Shown here one piece after another: positions 41,362-49,911 of a stretch of DNA of 64,000 bases (within the stretch, counting starts at the first letter, position 1; every line of letters begins with the position of its first letter). This DNA comes from an uncultured Megasphaera sp. (GTDB lineage Bacteria; Bacillota; Negativicutes; Veillonellales; Megasphaeraceae). The stretch spans positions 7,535 through 71,534 of the forward strand of contig CAKPVJ010000008.1 of the NCBI GenBank assembly GCA_934193515.1, read 5' to 3'. The notes below the pieces were generated by a model that worked only from the letters and a program-made list of their open reading frames with translations, was not told the origin of the DNA and ran no database searches. A program made the position numbers and the translations under genes.

Positions 41362-43641
41362 ATGAATATGCGGAAGAAAAAGCTTCTCGTCCTGATGATA
41401 ACCAGTGCGATGATGACTTGCCCAGTTTGGGCGAATGATGATGCGTCAGCTGCTGTGACTGCTGATGCAGGCGCAGCAACAGGCTATGAGCCAACTGCCA
41501 ATGGGGAAACCGTAACGGCAACGGCCAAATCTTCGCAGGTTGCCACCGATGATAAGACACCGGTCAACGCGACAGTTACGGCTGCAGCCGATACGGTGAC
41601 AAAAGAAACCATGCAGGCTGCTAAATCGGGCCTTACAGGGTATGAAACCGATGCAGAACTGGCAGAAATCGCAGCCGGCAAAACACCAGCAGAAGTGCAT
41701 CAAGAAGCAGCTGCTGCCGTCGATAAAACAGCGGCTGCCAACACCAATACAGAAGCACAGCGGCAAGTCACCGCAGCAGCTGTCCCTGAACGGACGCTGC
41801 CGGGCACGCCGATTGATTTTCCTGTCGGCATGAGCAATTTTACGATTGATACGACGGTCCCCAACTATCCGATGGCCGTCATGCCCCAGGGACAAGAAGG
41901 AACACTTCCGTACGGCAATATCGTAGCAGACAGTGAATTGGCTCCATATGTAGATAAGATTGCCACATCCGTCACCATCAGCCCGGTGCCGGAACAGGCT
42001 ATTGAAACACAGCTTATGCCCCGTTTGGCAATGCGCGTAGGCGATGCTGTCAATGCCGACTACATCCGCCATGACTTGAATGTTATCGGTGCGACGGGCC
42101 TGTTTTCTACGGTAAAACCGGCGTTCACCAATGTACCGGAAGGGGTCAAGCTCAACTATGCTGTACAGATGAACCCAACGGTCAACGGCGTAGACATTAC
42201 GGGTAATGAAAGTCTGTCTGCTGATGAATTGAAAAAACTGATTACCATTACACCAGGGACGGTCCTCAACACGTCCGTCGTCAGCAAGGATATTGCAGAC
42301 ATCAATGCGGCTTACGGCAACAAAGGCTATATGATGAGCCGCGTTTCGGAAGTCAGCATGGATGACAAGGGCATTCTGCATATTGGCATTTCGGAAGCGC
42401 ATATTGAAGATATTCAGCTTCGCGGCAACAACAAGACAAAAAACAAAGTTATCATGCGGGAACTGCGCTTCAAAAAAGGCGATATTTTCAATAAAGAAAC
42501 GGCCAGCCGCAGTATTCAGCGTGTGTACAACACGGGATACTTTGAAGATGTCAACGTTCGGCTGCTCCAAGGCAAGAAAAACCGCAATGATGTCATCGTA
42601 GAACTCGATGTCGTCGAACAGAAAACAGGGACGGTTACGATTGGTGCCGGCTATTCGGATTCTGACGGGTTGGTCGGTATTTTGGGCCTCAGCGAAACGA
42701 ACCTTCGCGGCACAGGTGACAAAGTAGCTATCAACTGGGAATTTGGCGGTCATACGCAGACGACAAGAAATTATATTTTCTCGTATACCCATCCGTATCT
42801 CAATGATGCCGGAGATTCTATCGGCTTCAGCCTCTTTGACCGGGAATCCCAGTATGATGATTACAATGAAAAAGGTAATTCCGTCGCTGAATACTACAAA
42901 CGGACAAAAGGCTTCAATGTTACATATGGCCGTGCCCGCAGCGAATATGTAACGGATTATTTGACGATGGGCACGAAGGATTCCAAATACACCCATTACA
43001 GCAGCGGATTGGATTACCGGAATCTGGATAAATTGGATTTGGGTGGAAATCCGAATGATGCGTATACGGGATACATGCAAAACAACTTTGGCCGCACAAA
43101 CAGCTTGACGTGGGATCATGTTTTTGATAATCGCGACAACGTATACGACCCGACGAAGGGCAAACGACTTGCCTTTTCCGGCACGTGGGCAGGCCATGGC
43201 ATTGGCGGCGACTTTGATTACTTCAAATTTACCGTCGAAAACCGTCTGTATTATAAAGTGGGCAGAGCCCATGTTATTGCTGTCCGCCTGATGGGCGGTA
43301 TCGCAACCGGTGATATGCCGTTTGGCGATATGTTTACGCTGGGCGGCGCGGACAACCTTCGCGGTTACGAGGATGATGAATTCCGCGGTAATAAGATGTA
43401 TCAAGGCACGATTGAATACCGGTATCCGATTGCCAAAAAGATTCAGGGCGTTGTCTTTGGCGACATGGGGAATGCCTGGGGCGGCACGGAACATATTCCC
43501 TGGTACAACAGCGACAACAAAATCCATTATTCCGGCGGCATTGGCTTCCGTATTACTACGCCAATCGGCCCGGTTCGCTTGGATTATGCCGTAGGTTCTG
43601 ACGGCGGCAAGTTCCACTTCAGCTTTGGCGGTAAATTCTAG
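41362..43641 (+). CDS. bamA: Outer-membrane protein assembly factor BamA
   Basis: 759 residues. It folds and inserts beta-barrel proteins in the outer membrane. Signal peptide to about residue 24 (P-V-W-A). Residues 25-160 are Ala/Thr/Glu-rich and look disordered. Three POTRA-like domains follow (about 198-272, 273-347, 348-422), fewer than the five of E. coli. The 16-strand barrel (about 423-759) has G-G-A-D-N-L-R-G-Y-E, matching the conserved (V/I)RGF/Y loop, and ends F-S-F-G-G-K-F with the terminal Phe. ATG with GGAGG six bases upstream. Confidence 0.94.
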   Translation: MNMRKKKLLVLMITSAMMTCPVWANDDASAAVTADAGAATGYEPTANGETVTATAKSSQVATDDKTPVNATVTAAADTVTKETMQAAKSGLTGYETDAELAEIAAGKTPAEVHQEAAAAVDKTAAANTNTEAQRQVTAAAVPERTLPGTPIDFPVGMSNFTIDTTVPNYPMAVMPQGQEGTLPYGNIVADSELAPYVDKIATSVTISPVPEQAIETQLMPRLAMRVGDAVNADYIRHDLNVIGATGLFSTVKPAFTNVPEGVKLNYAVQMNPTVNGVDITGNESLSADELKKLITITPGTVLNTSVVSKDIADINAAYGNKGYMMSRVSEVSMDDKGILHIGISEAHIEDIQLRGNNKTKNKVIMRELRFKKGDIFNKETASRSIQRVYNTGYFEDVNVRLLQGKKNRNDVIVELDVVEQKTGTVTIGAGYSDSDGLVGILGLSETNLRGTGDKVAINWEFGGHTQTTRNYIFSYTHPYLNDAGDSIGFSLFDRESQYDDYNEKGNSVAEYYKRTKGFNVTYGRARSEYVTDYLTMGTKDSKYTHYSSGLDYRNLDKLDLGGNPNDAYTGYMQNNFGRTNSLTWDHVFDNRDNVYDPTKGKRLAFSGTWAGHGIGGDFDYFKFTVENRLYYKVGRAHVIAVRLMGGIATGDMPFGDMFTLGGADNLRGYEDDEFRGNKMYQGTIEYRYPIAKKIQGVVFGDMGNAWGGTEHIPWYNSDNKIHYSGGIGFRITTPIGPVRLDYAVGSDGGKFHFSFGGKF

Positions 43642-43666
43642 TAGACAACGACTGGTGGGATAGACA

Positions 43667-44950
43667 GTGATTCGTACTATGGTATTCACGGCGCTGTTTA
43701 TCTGCACCGGCCTGAGCAGTATTTGGGCAGCCCCGATTACGCATGTCCAGGTACACGTCTCGTCGGTGCAGGAAGCGGTGCCGCCGCTCGTACAAAAACG
43801 TATTGCTGCCAGTATTCAGACTATAGGCAACCATGTCTTGCTGAATCAGGACAGCGATGCCGTACAAGAAAACAAAGAATCGTATAAACGAGTCATGTAT
43901 GATATTGTCAATAGAGTATTAATCGGGTATACTGTTGATGATATTCAGATTGCCGGCAGCCGTGAAGCTGTCGTAGATGTCCATATACGTCCCTGGGGAC
44001 AGACGATTCAGTCTGTCCGGGTGGATGTAGATTATGGTGCTTTGCCTGCGCTGGGTCAAACCTTGGCGAATGCCGATGCGGCGAATAGTTCGGCCTATGC
44101 TGAAAATTTACTTGCCGGCCTGCCGCTGGATGCCTTGGAATGGGCTAACGGAGCGGTAAAACAGGTGTTGGAACAAGAATTAGAGGCAAGATTGCCGGAA
44201 TTTTATCCGCACATTGTCATTGAACCGGGCAAGACGGCCGTTGTTCATGTCTATTTTTTGCCAAAACTGCCTGTAGTACGCAACGTGTATGTTGCAGTGC
44301 ACGCAGATAATGTGCCGAAAGTTATTTTTTTGAGTACGCGTAAAAATCTGGAGCAATGCTACGCCGGCTTGGAAGGACTGCCGGTCGCTTTTGTACGCCG
44401 TCATGAGGCAGACATTCAGCAGCAGCTGGCACAAAGCCTGGCAGGGCAATGGGTCGTCAAAGAATACAAGCTGCATGTCACGCCGCAGGTGGAAATCGGT
44501 GAAAATACCAAGATTACACTGTATTCGCAGACAGATTTTTATGATATACAGGCCGGCATGTATTTGGATGCAGGCCGCAAAACCGGCAGCCGCAGTCACG
44601 AAGATGATACGGTGCTGCGGGCTTTGGTCGGCCGGAAAATCGGTGCGCGTCATGAAATTTATGGCGGCGTGGAATGGATGCCCAGCTCTATGTCATGGAA
44701 TATCATGCCGGGATATTTTTATCGGTTTGGCAGAAATACGCGTATCGGCTTGCACCATGAAACAAAAGATGACAGCAATCATTGGTGGATACGCCAGCCG
44801 CTGGGCGCAGCTTGGCAGCTGCGTATTGACCGAGATATGACGCATCATGAAAACGAAGTGGGCCTGATGTACCGTCTTCATGATTATATTGGATTGGAAT
44901 ATATTATATCTGACCATGACCATTGGCTCAGGATTGTCGGATATTTGTAA
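43667..44950 (+). CDS. Exported protein with putative small outer-membrane beta-barrel
   Basis: 427 residues; family not recognised. Signal peptide of about 21 residues (S-S-I-W-A before A-P). Residues about 25-270 look like alternating alpha/beta units with possible POTRA-like topology (for example V-D-V-H-I-R-P-W-G-Q-T-I-Q-S-V-R-V-D-V). The last 145 residues are amphipathic strands with aromatic girdles (I-T-L-Y-S-Q-T-D-F-Y, W-N-I-M-P-G-Y-F-Y-R-F, L-E-Y-I-I-S), enough for an eight-strand barrel. GTG start, weak GGTGGGA site, 25 bases after bamA. Its place between bamA and the skp genes suggests outer-membrane biogenesis. Confidence 0.7.
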   Translation: MIRTMVFTALFICTGLSSIWAAPITHVQVHVSSVQEAVPPLVQKRIAASIQTIGNHVLLNQDSDAVQENKESYKRVMYDIVNRVLIGYTVDDIQIAGSREAVVDVHIRPWGQTIQSVRVDVDYGALPALGQTLANADAANSSAYAENLLAGLPLDALEWANGAVKQVLEQELEARLPEFYPHIVIEPGKTAVVHVYFLPKLPVVRNVYVAVHADNVPKVIFLSTRKNLEQCYAGLEGLPVAFVRRHEADIQQQLAQSLAGQWVVKEYKLHVTPQVEIGENTKITLYSQTDFYDIQAGMYLDAGRKTGSRSHEDDTVLRALVGRKIGARHEIYGGVEWMPSSMSWNIMPGYFYRFGRNTRIGLHHETKDDSNHWWIRQPLGAAWQLRIDRDMTHHENEVGLMYRLHDYIGLEYIISDHDHWLRIVGYL

Positions 44951-44968
44951 AAAAGGAGTAATGCCATT

Positions 44969-45454
44969 ATGATGTCAGAAATGGGTAAAAAAAGAAATGT
45001 TAAGATTTTCTCCGGAGTCATCGCTCTGGTATTTGTATTGAGTATTGCCGGCCTGGCCGTCATGCAGATGGGAAATCCTGTCAATGCCGCACCGTCCAGC
45101 AATATCGGCGTAGTCGATACGAGCAAGCTGATTACGCCGGACAACAAAGATGCACAAGAAGCACAGAAACAATTACAGCAGATTGCCGAAGACAGCCAGA
45201 AACAGTTTGAAGAACAGTCTGCCAACATGACAGATGAACAGAAACAGGAATTGTATCAGAAGATGCGTGATGAAGCTTCCAAAAAACAGGAAGATATTTA
45301 CAAAGGCATCAAAGACAAAGTCGATACAGCGATTTCCAACGTAGCCAATACGAAAGGCCTTGTCCTGGTAGTCGATAAACGTGCGGTTCTCTACGGCGGC
45401 ACGGATATTACGGACCAGGTTGCCAAACAGCTGAGCGACGCGCAATCTAACTAA
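44969..45454 (+). CDS. OmpH/Skp-family periplasmic chaperone (first of three)
   Basis: 161 residues. A signal anchor (about 12-33, ending V-N-A) is followed by the Skp start motif I-G-V-V-D-T-S-K-L, a Gln/Lys-rich coiled coil (about 60-115) and the C-terminal strand block L-V-L-V-V-D-K-R-A-V-L-Y-G-G-T-D-I-T-D. Skp trimers hold unfolded outer-membrane proteins on the way to BamA. Two in-frame ATGs (44969, 44972) are possible. Confidence 0.88.
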   Translation: MMSEMGKKRNVKIFSGVIALVFVLSIAGLAVMQMGNPVNAAPSSNIGVVDTSKLITPDNKDAQEAQKQLQQIAEDSQKQFEEQSANMTDEQKQELYQKMRDEASKKQEDIYKGIKDKVDTAISNVANTKGLVLVVDKRAVLYGGTDITDQVAKQLSDAQSN

Positions 45455-45468
45455 GGAACAGGTACCGT

Positions 45469-46404
45469 ATGAAACGGATATATGCGGCAGTTCTTGGCAT
45501 TATTATTGTCGTGGCAGGCATCGGACTGGTCTGGCACTGCCTGCATAAACCGGCGGCAGACGCTGCTAAGGAAGCGGCCCCGGTCTATGCATATGCAGAT
45601 GTCGAGCACATCATGATGAGCCATCCCCGATATAGTGAGTATCATCGGTTGGAACTGGAGTATAATGCCATGGTAGCCCAATATCAGTTTGAACAGTGGA
45701 ACTATTCCCATAAAGCGGCAGCCGAAGGAATGTCGTCAGAAAAGTTTGCCTCAGTCGATGCGGCGGGCACAGAAGCGCTCAATCAAGAGCTGCAGGCCAA
45801 AATCGCATTGAAGGAAAACGAGCTGAATCATAAATTGAAGCAGGAATATGAACAGCTGCTGCAGGAAAAGAAAGAAACGCATCCTGTGGTTTCTCATGAA
45901 AATACACTTAAAATTGTTAATTTGCAGTTGAAGTTACAGAATTTGGCTCTTTCAGCTGACGAAAAAGCAGCAGCGACGGCAGAGCTGAAGCGGCTGATGC
46001 GGGAAGACGGCACAGCGGTGCAGGACACCCAAGCCGTGACGGCAGAAATCGATGCGGCTATGGCACCACACCGGCAGCAGGCCAGGGAAGAACTGGAACA
46101 ATACGGTAAGACCGTCAAGGCGGATTTGGAAAAACGCCGTATTGACAGCCACAACGCGTTTCAGGTACAGCTCAAGGATTTACAGAATCGTCCCGATCCG
46201 GCAGTATGGAACAGTCAGTGGAAAGATAAGCTGGAAAGCAAAGAAAAAGAAATGAATGCCGTCAAAGAGGAAATGATGGCAGATATCCGTAATAAAGCCA
46301 GTGACGTAGCACAAGAACAGGGCATTGACATGATTTTCGGAGAATATGAAGCGGTCGGTACGGCCCTTGATGTCACCGATGACATTATTGCCAAACTGGC
46401 ATAA
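45469..46404 (+). CDS. OmpH/Skp-like membrane-anchored coiled-coil protein (second of three)
   Basis: 311 residues, about twice a normal Skp. An N-terminal hydrophobic helix (about 5-24) is followed by Y-A-Y-A-D-V-E-H-I-M-M-S-H-P, which sits where Skp has its V-D-x-x-x-I strand, then a long coiled coil (about 60-280) and a C-terminal I-F-G-E-Y-x-A-V-G-T-A-L-D-V-T-D-D-I-I-A-K-L like the two neighbours. It seems a lengthened Skp with longer tentacles, perhaps still tethered to the inner membrane. Confidence 0.75.
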   Translation: MKRIYAAVLGIIIVVAGIGLVWHCLHKPAADAAKEAAPVYAYADVEHIMMSHPRYSEYHRLELEYNAMVAQYQFEQWNYSHKAAAEGMSSEKFASVDAAGTEALNQELQAKIALKENELNHKLKQEYEQLLQEKKETHPVVSHENTLKIVNLQLKLQNLALSADEKAAATAELKRLMREDGTAVQDTQAVTAEIDAAMAPHRQQAREELEQYGKTVKADLEKRRIDSHNAFQVQLKDLQNRPDPAVWNSQWKDKLESKEKEMNAVKEEMMADIRNKASDVAQEQGIDMIFGEYEAVGTALDVTDDIIAKLA

Positions 46405-46421
46405 GTAGGAGGCATTGCAAC

Positions 46422-46841
46422 ATGAAAAAAGTATGGAAAGGGCTGGCAGCGGCTTTGATGACAGTCGCATGCGCCGGCATGCTGGCCGGCTGCGGCAGCG
46501 AAGATAAAGTCGGCGTGGTAGATATGAGCCGCGTACAAAAAGAAGCGCCCCTCGTCCAGCAGTATAAAGAAAAAACAGAAGCGAAACAAAAAGAAGTCGC
46601 GAAAGAACTGCAGGATGCCAAAGGCACCATGTCTGATGAAGATTTCGCCAAAAAACAGCAGCAGGCTGATCAGGAATTGAACATTTTTGGTGCCAGCATG
46701 CAGCGGCAGTTTATGACGGACGTACAGAATAAAGCCGGAGAAATTGCCAAAGACAAAAAAATCGGTATCATAATGATGAAAGATGCAGCACCAAACGGCG
46801 GCATTGATGTTACCGATGATATTATAGCTAAATTGCAGTAA
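46422..46841 (+). CDS. OmpH/Skp-like lipoprotein (third of three)
   Basis: 139 residues. The signal peptide ends L-A-G-C, so Cys24 is a likely lipidation site, unusual for Skp. V-G-V-V-D-M-S-R-V follows, then a Lys/Gln-rich coiled coil (about 45-95) and I-G-I-I-M-M-K-D...G-G-I-D-V-T-D-D-I-I-A-K-L. It starts 17 bases after the second paralogue. Confidence 0.82.
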   Translation: MKKVWKGLAAALMTVACAGMLAGCGSEDKVGVVDMSRVQKEAPLVQQYKEKTEAKQKEVAKELQDAKGTMSDEDFAKKQQQADQELNIFGASMQRQFMTDVQNKAGEIAKDKKIGIIMMKDAAPNGGIDVTDDIIAKLQ

Positions 46842-46855
46842 AGGGGTTGTCCATA

Positions 46856-47884
46856 GTGAAAAAAACAGTACAGGAATTAGCAGCATTTCTTGGCGGCACG
46901 GTAATCGGAAATGGGGATGCTGTCATTGAAGACGTCAAAGGATTGGCAGAAGCGGGTCGGCAGGATATTACATTTGCCGTAGACCCGTATACAGAATATT
47001 TGCCCCAAGTCCATGCCGGTGCCGTTATTGTAGAAAAAGAAGTGCCTGCTGGAGACAACACGCTCGTTGTTGTAGAAAACCCTCGTCTGGCTTTTTCACA
47101 GCTCCTCGTGCTTTTTCATCCGCGTCAATCTGTTGCCAGCGGTATTCATCCGACGGCCATTATAGATGACAGCGCCGTAATTGGTAAAGATACAGCCGTC
47201 ATGGCATATGCCGTGATTGGCAAAAACGTAAAAATCGGCGACCACTGCACGATTTATCCGTCTGTTTTTATTGGTGACAATGTAACGATTGGCAGCGGCA
47301 CGACGATTTATCCCGGCGCTGTCATTCATGAAAACTGCGTACTGGGACAGCGTGATGTCATCCGCGCCCATGCCGTCATCGGCGGCGAAGGCTTTGGCTT
47401 TGCGACGGAAAACGGCAAACACACGCGGATTCCGCAGATTGGCAATGTAGAAATCGGCGACGATGTAGAAATCGGCGCCTGCACCTGCATTGACAATGCG
47501 ACACTGGGCTCTACCAAAGTGGCCAGAGGCACGAAGGTAGACAACCTTGTCCATTTGGGACACAACGTAGAAATTGGTGAAGACTGCTTTATTATTGCGC
47601 AGACCGGGATTGCCGGTAGCACCAAAGCAGGAAACCATGTTATTTTTGCCGGCCAGACCGGCTGTACGGGCCATATTACCATCGGCGACAACGCTGTGTT
47701 TGCCGGTAAAACCGGGATTACGGGCAATATTAAAGGCGGGCAGGTTTATGCGGGGTTCCCGGCACGCCCGCACATGGAATGGAGCCGTACGCAGGTCTAT
47801 TTGAAACACTTGCCGGAAATGGCTAAAACCATCAAAGCGTTGGAAAAGAAGATTGCCGAATTAGAAAAGAAGGCAGAAAACTAA
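46856..47884 (+). CDS. lpxD: UDP-3-O-(3-hydroxyacyl)glucosamine N-acyltransferase
   Basis: 342 residues from GTG 46856, nine bases after AAAGGGG; an upstream TTG at 46847 is too close to that site. It adds the second hydroxyacyl chain in lipid A synthesis. An N-terminal uridine-binding domain (about 1-100) is followed by a left-handed helix of hexapeptide repeats (about 105-310; I-G-K-N-V-K-I-G-D-H and similar) and a C-terminal coiled helix. The catalytic His lies in V-H-L-G-H-N-V-E-I-G. It proves that the organism makes lipopolysaccharide, but lpxA, lpxC and fabZ are not in the window. Confidence 0.95.
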   Translation: MKKTVQELAAFLGGTVIGNGDAVIEDVKGLAEAGRQDITFAVDPYTEYLPQVHAGAVIVEKEVPAGDNTLVVVENPRLAFSQLLVLFHPRQSVASGIHPTAIIDDSAVIGKDTAVMAYAVIGKNVKIGDHCTIYPSVFIGDNVTIGSGTTIYPGAVIHENCVLGQRDVIRAHAVIGGEGFGFATENGKHTRIPQIGNVEIGDDVEIGACTCIDNATLGSTKVARGTKVDNLVHLGHNVEIGEDCFIIAQTGIAGSTKAGNHVIFAGQTGCTGHITIGDNAVFAGKTGITGNIKGGQVYAGFPARPHMEWSRTQVYLKHLPEMAKTIKALEKKIAELEKKAEN

Positions 47885-47894
47885 GAGGCTGTCT

Positions 47895-48797
47895 ATGTAT
47901 ACATTCATGAAAATTTTGAGCTTTCTGATTTGTCATATGCCCCAAAGCCTGTGTCATGGATTGGGAAGCTTTTTGGGAATTTTCTTTTGGACATTTGTTC
48001 CGAAAAAACGAAAAAAATTGGCACAAGACCAGATTCTTGAATGCGGCATTACGGATGATGCGGCAGAAGCGATGGCGATTGCCAAGAAAAGCACGACGCG
48101 CTTTGGCCCGATGATTGTGGAAGTATTGTCCTATCCGCGGTATACCAAAGAACTACTGGACAGCAAGATTACGTTTCACGGCCGTGCGTATTTAGATGAA
48201 CTGAAAGCCAGCGGCGAAGGTGCCGTTTTTATGGCATCGCATGCCGGCAACTGGGAACTGCTCGGCGCCGTGCTGGCGATGAACGGCTATCCGCTTATTT
48301 CCGTTGCCCAGGAACAAAACAGCAAGAGTGCCGATACCTTCATCAACGAATACCGTGCGATGATGAAGCAGCATGTCACGTATAAAACGGGGATTCGGGA
48401 TATGATTCGCTTTTTGGCCGACGGCCATTACATTGGCCTGCTGATGGACCAAGATCCGGGATTTGCCGGTATTATGGTCAAACTGTTTGGCAGAGATACG
48501 CTGACAGCTGACGGTCCGGCTAAATTGGCAGGCATCCGAAACTACCCCATTTTGTCTATTTTCATTCATGAAGACCGGCCGTATCATCATGTGGTGGAAG
48601 TATTGCCCCCTATTCGGCCGTATCCGGCAGGGGCAACGCTTTCTAAAGAGGAAAAGACCAAAGCCATGTATGATGTGACGCAGCAGCTTAACGATCGATT
48701 GGAAGCGCACATCCGCCAGCATCCGGAAGATTGGTTTTGGCTGCACAATCGATGGAAATGGACCAAGCGGTATAAAGCAAAGCACCATTTGCCGTGA
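47895..48797 (+). CDS. LpxL/HtrB-type lipid A acyltransferase
   Basis: 300 residues. An N-terminal membrane helix (about 5-35) and the H-A-G-N-W-E motif (His116, Glu121) of the LpxL/LpxM family. It would add a secondary acyl chain to lipid A on the cytoplasmic face of the inner membrane. Which chain is unknown. It starts 10 bases after lpxD and closes the envelope block. Confidence 0.88.
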   Translation: MYTFMKILSFLICHMPQSLCHGLGSFLGIFFWTFVPKKRKKLAQDQILECGITDDAAEAMAIAKKSTTRFGPMIVEVLSYPRYTKELLDSKITFHGRAYLDELKASGEGAVFMASHAGNWELLGAVLAMNGYPLISVAQEQNSKSADTFINEYRAMMKQHVTYKTGIRDMIRFLADGHYIGLLMDQDPGFAGIMVKLFGRDTLTADGPAKLAGIRNYPILSIFIHEDRPYHHVVEVLPPIRPYPAGATLSKEEKTKAMYDVTQQLNDRLEAHIRQHPEDWFWLHNRWKWTKRYKAKHHLP

Positions 48798-48922
48798 CGC
48801 GCCGCCGTATGCTGTATGGCTGCCGCATACTTGTTTCTGACAGTATGCAATGCCTAAGTTTACAGCAGAGGCATTACGCGGTGTTGTTCATCTACTGAAA
48901 ATGCATAATGAAAACAAATGCC

Positions 48923-48955
48923 TAGAGGGGGTTGTCGTGCGACAGCCCCTTTATG
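48923..48955 (+). terminator. Intrinsic terminator-like hairpin
   Basis: AGGGGG-TTGTCG pairs with CGACAGCCCCT, then a short T-run. Its core resembles the orphan hairpin at 24694-24729 (GGGGCT..GTCGC). Confidence 0.7.
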
Positions 48956-49024
48956 ATATAATAAAGAAACCAATACATATGTGAACATTCTTCATGTGGG
49001 GATGCTTGATAGGAGAGATGACTT

Positions 49025-49372
49025 GTGAAAGAAGAACAATCAGGGCAGTGTCGGCATACGGCAAATGAACTGCCTCGTCATCATACGGTATTGCTGCAGC
49101 AATACACGCAGCCCTTGGCCGATATTTTTAAAGTGCTTGGCGACCCGACACGGCTGCGTATTCTTCATACGCTGATGGAAGGGGAACGGTGTGTGCGGGA
49201 TATTGCCGAACAGATTCAAATGGGACAGTCCGCGGTTTCCCACCAACTGCGGATTTTGCGGGATGCCCGTTTAGTACAGTTTCGCCGTGACGGCAAAGTC
49301 GTATACTATTCCCTTGCTGATAATCATGTATTTACGCTGCTTGCTGTAGGTCTGGAACATGTAGCTGAATAA
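49025..49372 (+). CDS. ArsR/SmtB-family metal-sensing repressor
   Basis: 115 residues. Winged helix (about 30-98) with D-P-T-R-L-R-I-L and S-A-V-S-H-Q-L-R-I-L. The C-terminal helix has D99-x-H101-x10-H112-x2-E115, exactly the alpha-5 zinc site of SmtB/CzrA. The alpha-3 Cys box is mostly lost (only Cys56). It should leave DNA when zinc or cobalt rises. No exporter gene is adjacent, so the target lies elsewhere. GTG start with AGGAGA upstream. Confidence 0.85.
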   Translation: MKEEQSGQCRHTANELPRHHTVLLQQYTQPLADIFKVLGDPTRLRILHTLMEGERCVRDIAEQIQMGQSAVSHQLRILRDARLVQFRRDGKVVYYSLADNHVFTLLAVGLEHVAE

Positions 49373-49401
49373 GTATGATATGATTTGAAGGAGGAAACAG
49401 G

Positions 49402-49911
49402 GTGTATATTTGTTTGATGCGGCATGGAAACGCAGAGCCGTTTGCCTTAGGAACGGCAGACAGAAGCCGTGAATTAACCGCTGTAGGAAAGAAACAGGCC
49501 CAGGCTATGATTCAGACGGCACAGCAGTGGTGGCCTGCCGGTAAAACCGTGTTATGGTCCAGCCCGTATGTACGGGCTTGTCAGACAGCCGTATATTTTA
49601 ACGGCGTGATTCCTTATGCATCATTTCATACGCATGAAGCGATTGCCGAAGGTACGTTGGAACGAGTGTATACGGATATTATTTGCCAAAGTGATGCTGA
49701 TGTGCTGTGCATGGTAGGACACGCTCCCTATTTGGGTCAATGGGTCCGCCAGTGGACCGGCATGACGCTTGATTTTAAACCGGGAAGCATGGCACTGCTC
49801 GAATATGATGTATATGGAGGCGCAGCAGGCGCGGCGTCTTTGTTGTTGTATATGCAGCCGAAAGGGGCTGCGTTGTTAAAACCACGGGAAAAACAGGAGA
49901 TGAATTGCTGA
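49402..49911 (+). CDS. SixA-type phosphohistidine phosphatase (histidine phosphatase family)
   Basis: 169 residues. The R-H-G motif at 7-9 gives catalytic His8, and V-G-H-A-P-Y-L supplies the second His. Early R-S-R-E-L-T-A-V-G-K-K-Q-A resembles SixA, which removes phosphate from phosphohistidine proteins. The substrate here is not known. GTG start with GGAGG upstream; the stop overlaps the next ATG. Confidence 0.82.
   Translation: MYICLMRHGNAEPFALGTADRSRELTAVGKKQAQAMIQTAQQWWPAGKTVLWSSPYVRACQTAVYFNGVIPYASFHTHEAIAEGTLERVYTDIICQSDADVLCMVGHAPYLGQWVRQWTGMTLDFKPGSMALLEYDVYGGAAGAASLLLYMQPKGAALLKPREKQEMNC

Noticed and set aside
41446..43707. Antisense open frame of 753 codons opposite bamA
   Set aside because: It mirrors the codon pattern of bamA, has no ribosome site, and its protein has no recognisable domain.
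44961..44972. Mini-frame ATG-CCA-TTA-TGA before the first skp gene
   Set aside because: Only three codons; it may be chance, and the in-frame start at 44969 explains the gene.
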